From Clostridia bacterium (GTDB lineage: Bacteria; Bacillota; Clostridia; Peptostreptococcales; Anaerovoracaceae), in NCBI GenBank assembly GCA_024682015.1, contig JAIKZT010000269.1:1-8234 (forward strand): a stretch of DNA of 8,234 bases, given 5' to 3'. The position numbers were made by a program, and so were the translations under genes. This document shows, in pieces, positions 1-5,398 of the stretch. The notes under the pieces are model-generated. The model was not told the DNA's origin, searched no databases, and worked only from the letters and a program-made list of their open reading frames with translations. The number at the start of each line of letters is the position of its first letter. Within the stretch, counting starts at the first letter, position 1.

Positions 1-71
1 AGAAGCAGGACGATGAGGGGAGTTCCCCATACGAACCCGTTCAAGGTATCGACTAAGTCAATAAATCCCAT
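1..71 (-). CDS. Probable sodium/alanine symporter (AGCS family), N-terminal fragment
   Basis: Read on the minus strand, an ATG at 71-69 opens a frame that stays open to the window edge, giving about 23 residues that begin MGFIDLVDTLNGFVWG and continue TPLIVLLL. A short polar start, an N-x-hydrophobic-W-G-x-P motif and then a hydrophobic stretch is how AGCS (AlsT/DagA-type) sodium:amino-acid symporters commonly begin. These are inner-membrane carriers importing alanine or glycine with Na+. A strong ribosome binding site (GGAGGTG on the minus strand, 83-77) lies 5 bases before the ATG, which supports a real gene start. The gene is divergent from yhaM. Only the first few percent of the protein is visible, so the family call rests on a short match from memory. 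Another multi-pass membrane protein is possible. Confidence 0.6.
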   Translation of the reverse strand, partial: MGFIDLVDTLNGFVWGTPLIVLL

Positions 72-76
72 TATTT

Positions 77-83
77 CACCTCC
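77..83 (-). promoter_or_regulatory. Ribosome binding site of the minus-strand symporter gene
   Basis: The minus strand reads GGAGGTG here, with a 5-base spacer (72-76) before the ATG at 71-69. It is one of the closest Shine-Dalgarno matches in the window and is the main reason to believe the truncated minus-strand gene starts here. Confidence 0.75.
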
Positions 84-129
84 AATGAAATAATAAAATA
101 GAGATAATTACACATAAAATGTAGCATAC

Positions 130-179
130 GCTTTTACCAAATCCCCGGCTTTTCAAGGCTTTTGGCCGCTTTCGAAAGC
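130..179. repeat. Phased GCTTTY repeats ending in a 12-bp palindrome
   Basis: The hexamer GCTTTT occurs at 130-135, 148-153 and 158-163, followed by GCTTTC at 168-173. The last three are spaced exactly 10 bp apart, about one helical turn. The final copy is the left half of a perfect palindrome, GCTTTCGAAAGC (168-179). GGCTTT at 157-162 can also pair with AAAGCC at 175-180. The location between divergent genes would suit regulator binding. That role is inference, and chance repetition in a short region is possible. Confidence 0.35.
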
Positions 180-220
180 CCTCGCGTCCATGAAAAGTAC
201 ATGTCCTAGTCGCGCGCTGA

Positions 221-262
221 CCCGGCGAAGCCCTGCAGCCCCTGTATTTTCAGGAGGCCGGG
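221..262. repeat. GC-rich inverted repeat upstream of the yhaM promoter
   Basis: CCCGGC (221-226) is the exact reverse complement of GCCGGG (257-262). Between them is a smaller hairpin, CCTG-TATTTT-CAGG (241-254), which extends to seven pairs if one A is bulged. No T-run follows on the plus strand and no A-run precedes it, so it does not look like an intrinsic terminator in either direction. It lies upstream of the yhaM promoter, outside that transcript. It could be transcribed only from an upstream start on either strand, or could act as DNA. Confidence 0.4.
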
Positions 263-267
263 CGGTT

Positions 268-289
268 CAAAAAAACATCAAAAAAACAT
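268..289. repeat. Tandem 11-bp A-tract repeat (candidate UP element)
   Basis: The unit CAAAAAAACAT occurs twice back to back (268-278 and 279-289), giving two runs of seven A's 11 bp apart. With the yhaM start point expected near 336, the tracts sit at roughly -64 and -53. Helically phased A-tracts in this zone bend DNA and can contact the RNA polymerase alpha-subunit C-terminal domains as an UP element. The repeat is directly visible; the promoter-boosting role is inferred from position. Confidence 0.5.
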
Positions 290-300
290 GTTTCGCGCAA

Positions 301-329
301 TTGTTAAAATGTGGCAATCATGATATAAT
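301..329 (+). promoter_or_regulatory. Sigma-A-type promoter of yhaM-recD2-comF
   Basis: The -35 box is TTGTTA (301-306, four of six consensus bases) and the -10 box is TATAAT (324-329, perfect), separated by exactly 17 bp. Transcription would start near 336, giving a leader of about 28 bases before the yhaM ATG at 364. This promoter falls inside the in-frame upstream extension of yhaM, which excludes the longer start at 190. Confidence 0.85.
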
Positions 330-363
330 GATTGAGACCGCGTTTTTCCATAGGGAGGATACC

Positions 364-1332
364 ATGCACAAGACCTATTTCATCAATACGCTTAAAATAG
401 ATGAAGAATTCACCGATTTCTTCCTCGTACGCTCCATCGCCATCCGCATCGGTTCGAATCGCAAGCAGTACCTCGACGTTACACTTTCGGATGCGACCGG
501 CGAGATCAACGGCAAGAAGTGGGACGTAAACGACGAAGAGGCGAAAAATCTGCAGCATATCAAGGAAGGCGACCTCGTCAAGATCCGCGCTTCCGTCAGC
601 GAGTGGAACAACACGAAGCAGCTGCGCATCGCCCGCATCCGCAAAGGCCAGAAGGAAGACGGCTGTGAGATGCCCGATTACATCAAGGCCGCGCCCGAGG
701 ATCCGGAGGAGATGTACGCGTTTATCCACGCGAAGGCGGAGAGCATAGGCGATAGCGGCCTTCGCGCCATGGCGCTGCTGTTTTTGGACCGCGAGAAGGA
801 GAAACTCCTGTACTATCCCGCGGCCATGAAGAACCATCATGCCGAACAGGCGGGCCTGCTGTACCACATCAAGCGCATGCTCATCATGGGGGAGAAGGCC
901 TGCGAAGTCTACGAGGGGCTCGACCGCGACTGGATCGTGTGCGGGGTCATCCTGCACGACATGGAGAAGCTGCGCGAGATCCGCAGCAACGAGCTGGGCG
1001 TGTCCGACGGCTACACCCGCGAGGGCCAGCTGCTGGGCCACCTGGTGCTCGGCGCAGCGAAGGTCGCCGATATGGCGAAGGAAACAGGCCTCTCCGAGGA
1101 AAAGACGCTGATGCTGCAGCACATGATGATCTCGCATCATTACGAGCCGGACTTCGGCAGCCCGAAGAAACCTATGTTCCTCGAGGCCGAGATGCTGCAC
1201 TATCTGGACATGATCGATGCGAAGATGTTCGATTACGAAGCCGCGCTGGCGGGCGTGGATCCCGGCCAGTTCTCCGACCGCGTGCGCACGCTCGACGGGC
1301 GCATGCTCTACAAGCCTTCCTTTAAGAAATAG
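364..1332 (+). CDS. yhaM: YhaM-type 3'-5' exoribonuclease (OB-fold plus HD domain)
   Basis: The 322-residue product matches the YhaM family in length and layout (B. subtilis YhaM is a little over 310 residues). The N-terminal ~95 residues look like an OB-fold nucleic-acid-binding domain, with the segment LDVTLSDATGEINGKKWD typical of the family. An HD-superfamily metal-dependent phosphohydrolase domain follows: H158-H159 and H168 in NHHAEQAGLLYH, the HD pair H198-D199 in ILHDMEK, H258-H259 in SHHYEPDFGSPKKP, and D285 in LDMIDAK. YhaM enzymes degrade RNA, and in some cases single-stranded DNA, from the 3' end in the cytoplasm using Mn2+ or Co2+. The start at 364 is chosen because AGGGAGGA lies just upstream and the promoter sits at 301-329. 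An in-frame ATG 58 codons earlier would be upstream of the transcript. It is first of three packed genes, with recD2 starting 11 bases after its stop. Confidence 0.88.
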   Translation: MHKTYFINTLKIDEEFTDFFLVRSIAIRIGSNRKQYLDVTLSDATGEINGKKWDVNDEEAKNLQHIKEGDLVKIRASVSEWNNTKQLRIARIRKGQKEDGCEMPDYIKAAPEDPEEMYAFIHAKAESIGDSGLRAMALLFLDREKEKLLYYPAAMKNHHAEQAGLLYHIKRMLIMGEKACEVYEGLDRDWIVCGVILHDMEKLREIRSNELGVSDGYTREGQLLGHLVLGAAKVADMAKETGLSEEKTLMLQHMMISHHYEPDFGSPKKPMFLEAEMLHYLDMIDAKMFDYEAALAGVDPGQFSDRVRTLDGRMLYKPSFKK

Positions 1333-1343
1333 CAGGGAATGCG

Positions 1344-3569
1344 ATGAAGGAGACGAAGGAAGCCCGGCTTTCGGAGCTCAAGTATTTCAACGAAGATACC
1401 CTCTATACCATAGCGGTGTTCGAATCGGACACCGAGCAGTTCTATGCCGTCGGTTACATGCCGCGCCCCATGGTGGGCAGGCGCTACGAGCTCACCGGGG
1501 AATGGACGGTCCACCCGCGATACGGCGAGCAGTTCGCCTTTTCCTCCTACGAGGAGCCCGAGCCGGCCACGTCTGACGGCATCCTGTCGTTTCTGGCGTC
1601 CGGCATCATCAAGGGCGTCGGGCCTTCCACGGCTGCTGCCATCGTGAAGGCGTTCGGAGACGAAGCGCTGAAGATCATCGCCGAAACTCCCGACCGCCTG
1701 ACGGAGGTATCCGGCATCGGCAAGGTAAAGGCGGCTGCGATCGCCGAAAGCTACGCCGAACACCGCGAGTACGCGAACACCGTCATGGCGCTGTCGGCCC
1801 TCGACCTTACGCCGGCCGCCTGCATGAAGCTCTACCGCGCGTTCGGTTCCGCCGCCTCGGACATCGTGCGGCAGAATCCCTACCAGCTCATCGCGTCCGT
1901 GCCGGGTTTCGGGTTCCGCAGGGCGGATAAGATCGCCGAAAAGATCGGGTATGACCCTTCCAGCCCGTTCCGCATCAAGAGCGGCTTTAAATACTGCCTG
2001 GAAGCGCTGGCCGCGGAGGGTCACACGTATTATCCGCGCGCCGAATTCACCGAGCGCTGCGCGGCGTTCCTGGACGTTTCCCGCGAGCAGGTGGAGGACG
2101 CGCTCGTGGAGCTCGCCATGGAGGGCGACATCTTCGCCGAAAACCTGGCGGGCGAGGAGATCGTGCAGCTCTGGCGCTACCGCAGGGCGGAGCAGAAGGT
2201 GGCGGGAAGGCTTTACGCGCTGTGCCACGCTTCGCTTTCCCACGTGTCCGGCAACGCAGCCAATCTCATCCGCGCCAGCGAACTGGAGAGCGGGCTGAAG
2301 CTGTCGGAGCAGCAAAAGGGGGCCGTGCTTGCCTCGCTTCAGAGCGGCGTGTGCGTCATCACGGGCGGCCCTGGCACGGGCAAGACGACCATCATCAACA
2401 CGATCCTGAAGATCCTGAAGGCGGAGGGCGTGCCCACGGCGCTGGCGGCCCCGACCGGCCGCGCGGCGAAGCGGATGACGGAGGCCACAGGCGAAGAAGC
2501 CCGCACGATCCACCGCCTGCTCGAATACTATTATGAAGAAGAAAGCGATGAGATGCGCTTCGGCAAGACGGCGGAAGATCCTCTGGAAGTCGGATGCGTC
2601 ATCGTCGACGAGATGTCCATGGTGGACATCCTGCTCATGGAGGGGCTGCTCTCGGCCGTCCGGGACGGCACGCGGCTCATCCTGGTGGGCGACGCGGACC
2701 AGCTGCCCTCGGTCGGCGCCGGCAACGTGCTGAAGGACATCTTGGAAAGCGACACGGTCCATTCCGTGCGGCTGACGGAGATCTTCCGCCAGGCCGCCGA
2801 GAGCCTCATCGTCGTGAACGCGCACCGCATCAACCGGGGCGAATATCCCAGCTGGAACGAGAAGGGCAAGGACTTTTTCTTCCTGGAGAGGCGGCGGGAG
2901 CCGGACATTCAGGCGCTCATCCGCGACCTCGTGGCGGTGCGCCTGCCCGCGTACTACGCAGACTGCAGCCCGCTGACGGACATCCAGGTGCTTACGCCCA
3001 CGAAGAAGGGCCTCCTCGGCAGCGTTGCGCTGAACAAGGTGCTGCAGGAGGTCCTGAACCCGCCCGCGCCAGGCAAGGAAGAGCGGGCGTTCGGCGAACG
3101 CATATACCGCGAGGGCGACAAAGTGATGCAGAATAAGAACGATTACATGCTTCCCTGGCGCGACATCCGGGACTTTACGACTGGTATGGGCGTGTTCAAC
3201 GGCGATCTGGGCATCGTGCAGACCGTGGACAGGGACGCGGGCACCGTCAGCGTGCTGTTCGACGGCTGCCGCCTCGCGACGTATGACGCGGCCAACCTCG
3301 AGGAGCTCGAGCCTGCCTTCGCCATGACGGTGCACAAGAGCCAGGGTTCGGAGTTTCCCGTGGTGGTCATGCCGGCCGCGCGCTTTGCGCCCATGCTCGC
3401 CACGCGCAACCTGCTATACACGGCCGTTACGCGGGCGCGGAAAGGCGCTGTCCTCGCGGGGATGCCCGAGGCGGTCTACGCCATGGTAGACAACAACGAC
3501 ATCTCCGCCCGGTATTCGGGCCTCGATGAAAGGCTGAAAGCCATGTGGGGGTTCTCCGATGATTTCTGA
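1344..3569 (+). CDS. recD2: RecD2-type ATP-dependent 5'-3' DNA helicase (YrrC family)
   Basis: The 741-residue protein has the full RecD2 plan. There is an N-terminal OB-like domain (about 1-85), then helix-hairpin-helix motifs (GIIKGVGPSTAAAIV and VSGIGKVKAAAIAE). A superfamily 1B helicase core follows: Q-like motif LSEQQKGAV (320-328), Walker A GGPGTGKTT (341-349), Walker B DEMS (422-425), motif III GDADQLPSVG (449-458), motif IV LTEIFRQA (477-484), motif V region TVHKSQGSEF (662-671) and motif VI YTAVTRAR (692-699). The N-terminal extension distinguishes RecD2 from the RecD subunit of RecBCD; no recB or recC is present here. RecD2 proteins unwind DNA 5'-3' and act in replication-fork maintenance, repair and recombination. 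CAGGGA sits about 5 bases before the ATG. The last 11 bases overlap comF. No catalytic residue appears missing. Confidence 0.95.
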   Translation: MKETKEARLSELKYFNEDTLYTIAVFESDTEQFYAVGYMPRPMVGRRYELTGEWTVHPRYGEQFAFSSYEEPEPATSDGILSFLASGIIKGVGPSTAAAIVKAFGDEALKIIAETPDRLTEVSGIGKVKAAAIAESYAEHREYANTVMALSALDLTPAACMKLYRAFGSAASDIVRQNPYQLIASVPGFGFRRADKIAEKIGYDPSSPFRIKSGFKYCLEALAAEGHTYYPRAEFTERCAAFLDVSREQVEDALVELAMEGDIFAENLAGEEIVQLWRYRRAEQKVAGRLYALCHASLSHVSGNAANLIRASELESGLKLSEQQKGAVLASLQSGVCVITGGPGTGKTTIINTILKILKAEGVPTALAAPTGRAAKRMTEATGEEARTIHRLLEYYYEEESDEMRFGKTAEDPLEVGCVIVDEMSMVDILLMEGLLSAVRDGTRLILVGDADQLPSVGAGNVLKDILESDTVHSVRLTEIFRQAAESLIVVNAHRINRGEYPSWNEKGKDFFFLERRREPDIQALIRDLVAVRLPAYYADCSPLTDIQVLTPTKKGLLGSVALNKVLQEVLNPPAPGKEERAFGERIYREGDKVMQNKNDYMLPWRDIRDFTTGMGVFNGDLGIVQTVDRDAGTVSVLFDGCRLATYDAANLEELEPAFAMTVHKSQGSEFPVVVMPAARFAPMLATRNLLYTAVTRARKGAVLAGMPEAVYAMVDNNDISARYSGLDERLKAMWGFSDDF

Positions 3570-4293
3570 GCCCCTCGCGAAACTGGCGGACAGCGCCCTG
3601 AACGCGGTCTTCCCCGCGGATATCTACTGCATCTGCTGCGGAGACGTCCTGGACGGCTCCCGCAAGGACGGGCTGTGCGACGCCTGCGCTGCCAAGCTGC
3701 CCTGGGCGTTCGACAATCCGTTCGAAACGTACATGGAGGAGTTCGCGTTCGACGACGTGTGGCCCTGCGTGCGCTACGGCTTTCACGCGCGGCGCATCAT
3801 GAACGGGTTGAAGAACGGCGGCAAGGCGTACATGGCGAAGAACGTCGCCTCGATGCTGGCAGAGCGCGTGCAGCTGGAGTGGCAGATGCCGGACGCCTTT
3901 GCCGCGGTGCCTTCCCACCGGGACAAGCTGCGGCAGCGGGGCTACAACCAGGCGGAGCTCCTCGCGAAGGAGACGGCCCGCCTGCTGAAGCTGCCCCACT
4001 GGGACGGGCTTCTGGAGAAGGTGAAGTCCACAGGGTCTCTTCGCATGGCGTCCGGTCAGGAGCGCCGCAGCATGCTGGCGGACAGTTTTGCCGTTTCCGG
4101 CGCATACCAAAAGGCGCTTGCCGGCCGGTTCATCTGCCTCGTGGACGACGTGACCACGACGGGCAGTACGGCGGACGCGTGCGCGCGCGTGCTCAAGGCT
4201 GCCGGTGCGTCCCGCGTGGCGCTCCTGTGTTTCGGCGCGAGCAGCGGCTATAAAAAGTCGCCGGAAGCGGACGCGGAAGAGGAAAATCGTTAG
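3559..4293 (+). CDS. comFC: ComF/ComFC-family phosphoribosyltransferase-like protein
   Basis: The 244-residue protein has an N-terminal zinc-ribbon-like segment with C24-x2-C27 and C40-x2-C43. A type I phosphoribosyltransferase fold follows, including a PRPP-binding loop VDDVTTTGST at 195-204 and a preceding RGYNQAELLAKE segment typical of ComF proteins. In naturally competent bacteria ComFC is needed for uptake or processing of single-stranded transforming DNA in the cytoplasm; homologues are also widespread in non-competent species, and the exact reaction is unclear. The start overlaps the recD2 end by 11 bases, with GGGGG (3547-3551) seven bases upstream, implying translational coupling. 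Linkage to a helicase suits a DNA-processing role. The end is an acidic, probably disordered tail (EADAEEENR). The stop codon is also the first three bases of the next promoter's -35 box. Confidence 0.9.
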   Translation: MISEPLAKLADSALNAVFPADIYCICCGDVLDGSRKDGLCDACAAKLPWAFDNPFETYMEEFAFDDVWPCVRYGFHARRIMNGLKNGGKAYMAKNVASMLAERVQLEWQMPDAFAAVPSHRDKLRQRGYNQAELLAKETARLLKLPHWDGLLEKVKSTGSLRMASGQERRSMLADSFAVSGAYQKALAGRFICLVDDVTTTGSTADACARVLKAAGASRVALLCFGASSGYKKSPEADAEEENR

Positions 4294-4319
4294 ACAATAC
4301 TCCCATTTAATGGTATAAT
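4291..4319 (+). promoter_or_regulatory. Strong sigma-A-type promoter of the structured RNA and cdaA operon
   Basis: The -35 box is TAGACA (4291-4296, five of six consensus bases), the spacer is exactly 17 bp, and the -10 box is a perfect TATAAT (4314-4319). The -35 box begins on the TAG stop of comF. Transcription should start near 4325-4328. It is the best promoter in the window and the only one recognised upstream of cdaA, cdaR and glmM. A strong promoter placed right before a folded non-coding stretch suggests an abundant RNA product. Confidence 0.88.
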
Positions 4320-4325
4320 TATTCG

Positions 4326-4503
4326 TTAGGAAAGTGCTCCGGGTCTGCGGTTGAAAGTCCAGGCCAGCTATGGGCAAAAGGATCCACGTAAGCCGACGGC
4401 AAAGATCCGCGGTGATCATGGCATAGCTTAGAAGTAAGTCCTCGGGAAAATCCCGGCAAAGGCAAGTGTGGGGTCAAAGACCGGGTCAGCCGGGCGCTTT
4501 TCT
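4326..4503 (+). ncRNA. Structured noncoding RNA, candidate raiA-motif RNA
   Basis: Starting just after a consensus promoter, this stretch is non-coding and rich in complementary segments: GGTCTG (4342-4347) with CAGGCC (4360-4365); AGCTATG (4366-4372) with CATAGCT (4422-4428); inside that arm, GGATC (4380-4384) with GATCC (4404-4408) and a GCC-GAC-GGC mini-hairpin (4392-4400); CGGGA (4443-4447) with TCCCG (4451-4455); GGTC (4472-4475) with GACC (4479-4482). GTGCTC (4334-4339) can close the whole fold with GGGCGC (4492-4497), followed by TTTTCT. This is a multi-branched RNA of about 175 nt. Known raiA-motif RNAs typically lie between raiA and comFC in Bacillota and Actinomycetota, and this RNA lies directly after comF. 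The class assignment therefore rests on position, size and complexity, not on a sequence match I could verify. The alternative is an undescribed riboswitch-like leader of cdaA. The RNA nature is more secure than the class. Confidence 0.65.
4452..4503 (+). terminator. Possible intrinsic terminator or attenuator at the RNA 3' end
   Basis: CCCGGC (4452-4457) can pair perfectly with GCCGGG (4489-4494), and a T-run with one interruption (TTTTCT, 4498-4503) follows three bases later. The GGGCGC closing helix abuts the T-run directly. The CCCGGC strand is also used by the CGGGA/TCCCG hairpin (4443-4455), so two folds compete, as in attenuators. Three bases between stem and U-run and a short U-run make this weaker than a classic terminator. 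Partial termination would release the RNA while allowing read-through into cdaA. Confidence 0.4.
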
Positions 4504-4506
4504 ATA

Positions 4507-4530
4507 TTTCCCGACAGTCAGGAAAGGAGG
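4507..4530 (+). promoter_or_regulatory. cdaA ribosome binding site with adjacent small hairpin
   Basis: AAAGGAGG (4523-4530) is a near-perfect Shine-Dalgarno sequence four bases before the ATG at 4535. It decides the cdaA start against an in-frame GTG at 4466 that lies inside the structured RNA. TTTCC (4507-4511) can pair with GGAAA (4521-4525), which touches the 5' part of the ribosome binding site and could modestly affect access. The hairpin role is inference. Confidence 0.7.
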
Positions 4531-4534
4531 GGGC

Positions 4535-5398
4535 ATGCTGGATAGAATACTGAGCATCATCTCAGTGCTGGAATTCACCGACGTGTTGGACATACTGATC
4601 GTGTTCTTCATCGCCAGCTACGCCGTGCGGTTCATCCGTACGACGCGGACGTGGCAGCTGGGAAAAGGCCTGCTCATCATCGTCGCTGTATACGTTTTGT
4701 CGAACGTGTTCCACCTGTACACCGTCAGCTGGCTGATCGGGAACCTCCTGAGCATCGGCCTCATCGCGCTGGTCGTCGTGTTCCAGCCGGAGCTTCGCCG
4801 CGCGCTGGAATTCCTGGGCAGGGGCAAATTCGCCACCCGGGGATTCTCCCTGGAGCGGGAAAAATACGGCACGACGGCGGACGCCATCACCAGCGCCATC
4901 GGCTATTTCGCCGAGCGCCGGGAAGGCGCCCTCATCATCGTGGAGAACGAGACGGCGCTGCAGGACGTGGCCGAGACCGGCACCATGCTGGACGCGGATA
5001 TTTCGACGCCCCTGCTCGAGAACATCTTCTACAAGGGTTCTCCCCTGCACGACGGCGCGGTGATCCTGCGGGGAGACCGCATCCTCGCGGCCGGATGCGT
5101 GCTGCCGCTCACCGAAAACCCCAACCTCAGCAAGGACCTGGGTACCCGTCACCGGGCCGGCATCGGTATCACGGAAGTTTCGGATGCCCTCGTGCTCATC
5201 GTGTCGGAGGAGACGGGCATCATCTCCATGGCGCGGGACGGCAAACTGTCCCGTTTCCTGGACCTGAAGGCCGTGGAAAAAGCCCTGCTGAACCTCTACC
5301 TGAGCAAAGAGACGGAGAACAAGACCATCTTCAGCCGCTTAGGGTCTACCGTACTGCAGAGAAAGGAGGTCCGCGATGAAGAACCAGGTGATAATTGA
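4535..5398 (+). CDS. cdaA: CdaA membrane diadenylate cyclase (c-di-AMP synthase)
   Basis: The 287-residue protein (B. subtilis CdaA has about 273) condenses two ATP into the second messenger c-di-AMP. Three N-terminal membrane segments are visible at about 16-34, 44-62 and 65-83. A cytoplasmic DisA_N (DAC) domain follows with both signature motifs: the DGA motif D173-G174-A175 in SPLHDGAVIL, and the RHR motif R205-H206-R207 in GTRHRAGIG. Both are intact, so the enzyme should be active. In Bacillota c-di-AMP controls potassium and osmolyte transport and affects cell-wall integrity. The ATG at 4535 follows a strong ribosome binding site, whereas an upstream in-frame GTG at 4466 lies within the RNA fold and is rejected. 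The last 23 bases overlap cdaR. It is the first protein gene of the block led by the structured RNA. Confidence 0.96.
   Translation: MLDRILSIISVLEFTDVLDILIVFFIASYAVRFIRTTRTWQLGKGLLIIVAVYVLSNVFHLYTVSWLIGNLLSIGLIALVVVFQPELRRALEFLGRGKFATRGFSLEREKYGTTADAITSAIGYFAERREGALIIVENETALQDVAETGTMLDADISTPLLENIFYKGSPLHDGAVILRGDRILAAGCVLPLTENPNLSKDLGTRHRAGIGITEVSDALVLIVSEETGIISMARDGKLSRFLDLKAVEKALLNLYLSKETENKTIFSRLGSTVLQRKEVRDEEPGDN

Larger units (their letters stand above)
72..300. other. Divergent intergenic region between the symporter gene and yhaM
   Basis: This stretch separates two divergent genes. Positions 84-130 are very AT-rich and form the minus-strand leader. Positions 130-180 hold repeated GCTTTY motifs and a 12-bp palindrome. 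Positions 180-262 are GC-rich with an inverted repeat, and 268-289 holds two A-tracts. A frame opening at 190 runs into yhaM, but the yhaM promoter lies inside it, so it is not taken as coding. No tRNA and no known riboswitch core was recognised on either strand. No minus-strand promoter with good -35/-10 spacing was identified, although the symporter gene must have one. Confidence 0.6.

Noticed and set aside
221..289. Intrinsic terminator for the minus-strand gene or an upstream plus-strand gene
   Set aside because: The hairpin is followed by A's on the plus strand, and on the minus strand the T's come before it. The polarity is therefore wrong both ways.
190..363. In-frame 58-codon N-terminal extension of yhaM
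   Set aside because: It contains the yhaM promoter (301-329) and has low-complexity, unconserved-looking residues. The strong ribosome binding site and family-like N-terminus are at 364.
1308..3335. 675-codon open frame on the minus strand
   Set aside because: It lies entirely antisense to recD2 and the end of yhaM, whose motifs are unambiguous. The His/Arg/Val-rich translation is what G/C-ended codons give when read backwards.
4372..4408. GGGCAAAAGG and GACGGCAAAG resemble c-di-GMP-I (GEMM) riboswitch segments
   Set aside because: The spacing and the tetraloop-bearing stem of GEMM are absent, and the helices here pair differently (GGATC/GATCC, AGCTATG/CATAGCT).
4324..4450. Resemblance of CGTTAGG...GCTCC and ATGGGCAAAAGGA to an M-box (Mg2+) riboswitch
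   Set aside because: Only short pieces match. The M-box 3' core (GCTAAAGCTC-like) is missing and no Mg2+ transporter follows.
4370..4475. HDV-like ribozyme, considered because one has been described near glmM in Faecalibacterium
   Set aside because: GGCAAAGG after a hairpin resembles the catalytic J4/2 strand, but no matching P2 and P1 strands with the required nesting could be found.
4326..4503. ydaO-type c-di-AMP riboswitch, RNase P RNA, 6S RNA, tmRNA, SRP RNA or glmS ribozyme
   Set aside because: The conserved cores I know for these classes were not found, and the multi-branched fold is unlike rod-shaped 6S RNA.
4466..4534. GTG-initiated 23-codon extension of cdaA
   Set aside because: It lies inside the structured RNA and across the U-run. 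The near-perfect ribosome binding site at 4523-4530 supports the ATG at 4535.
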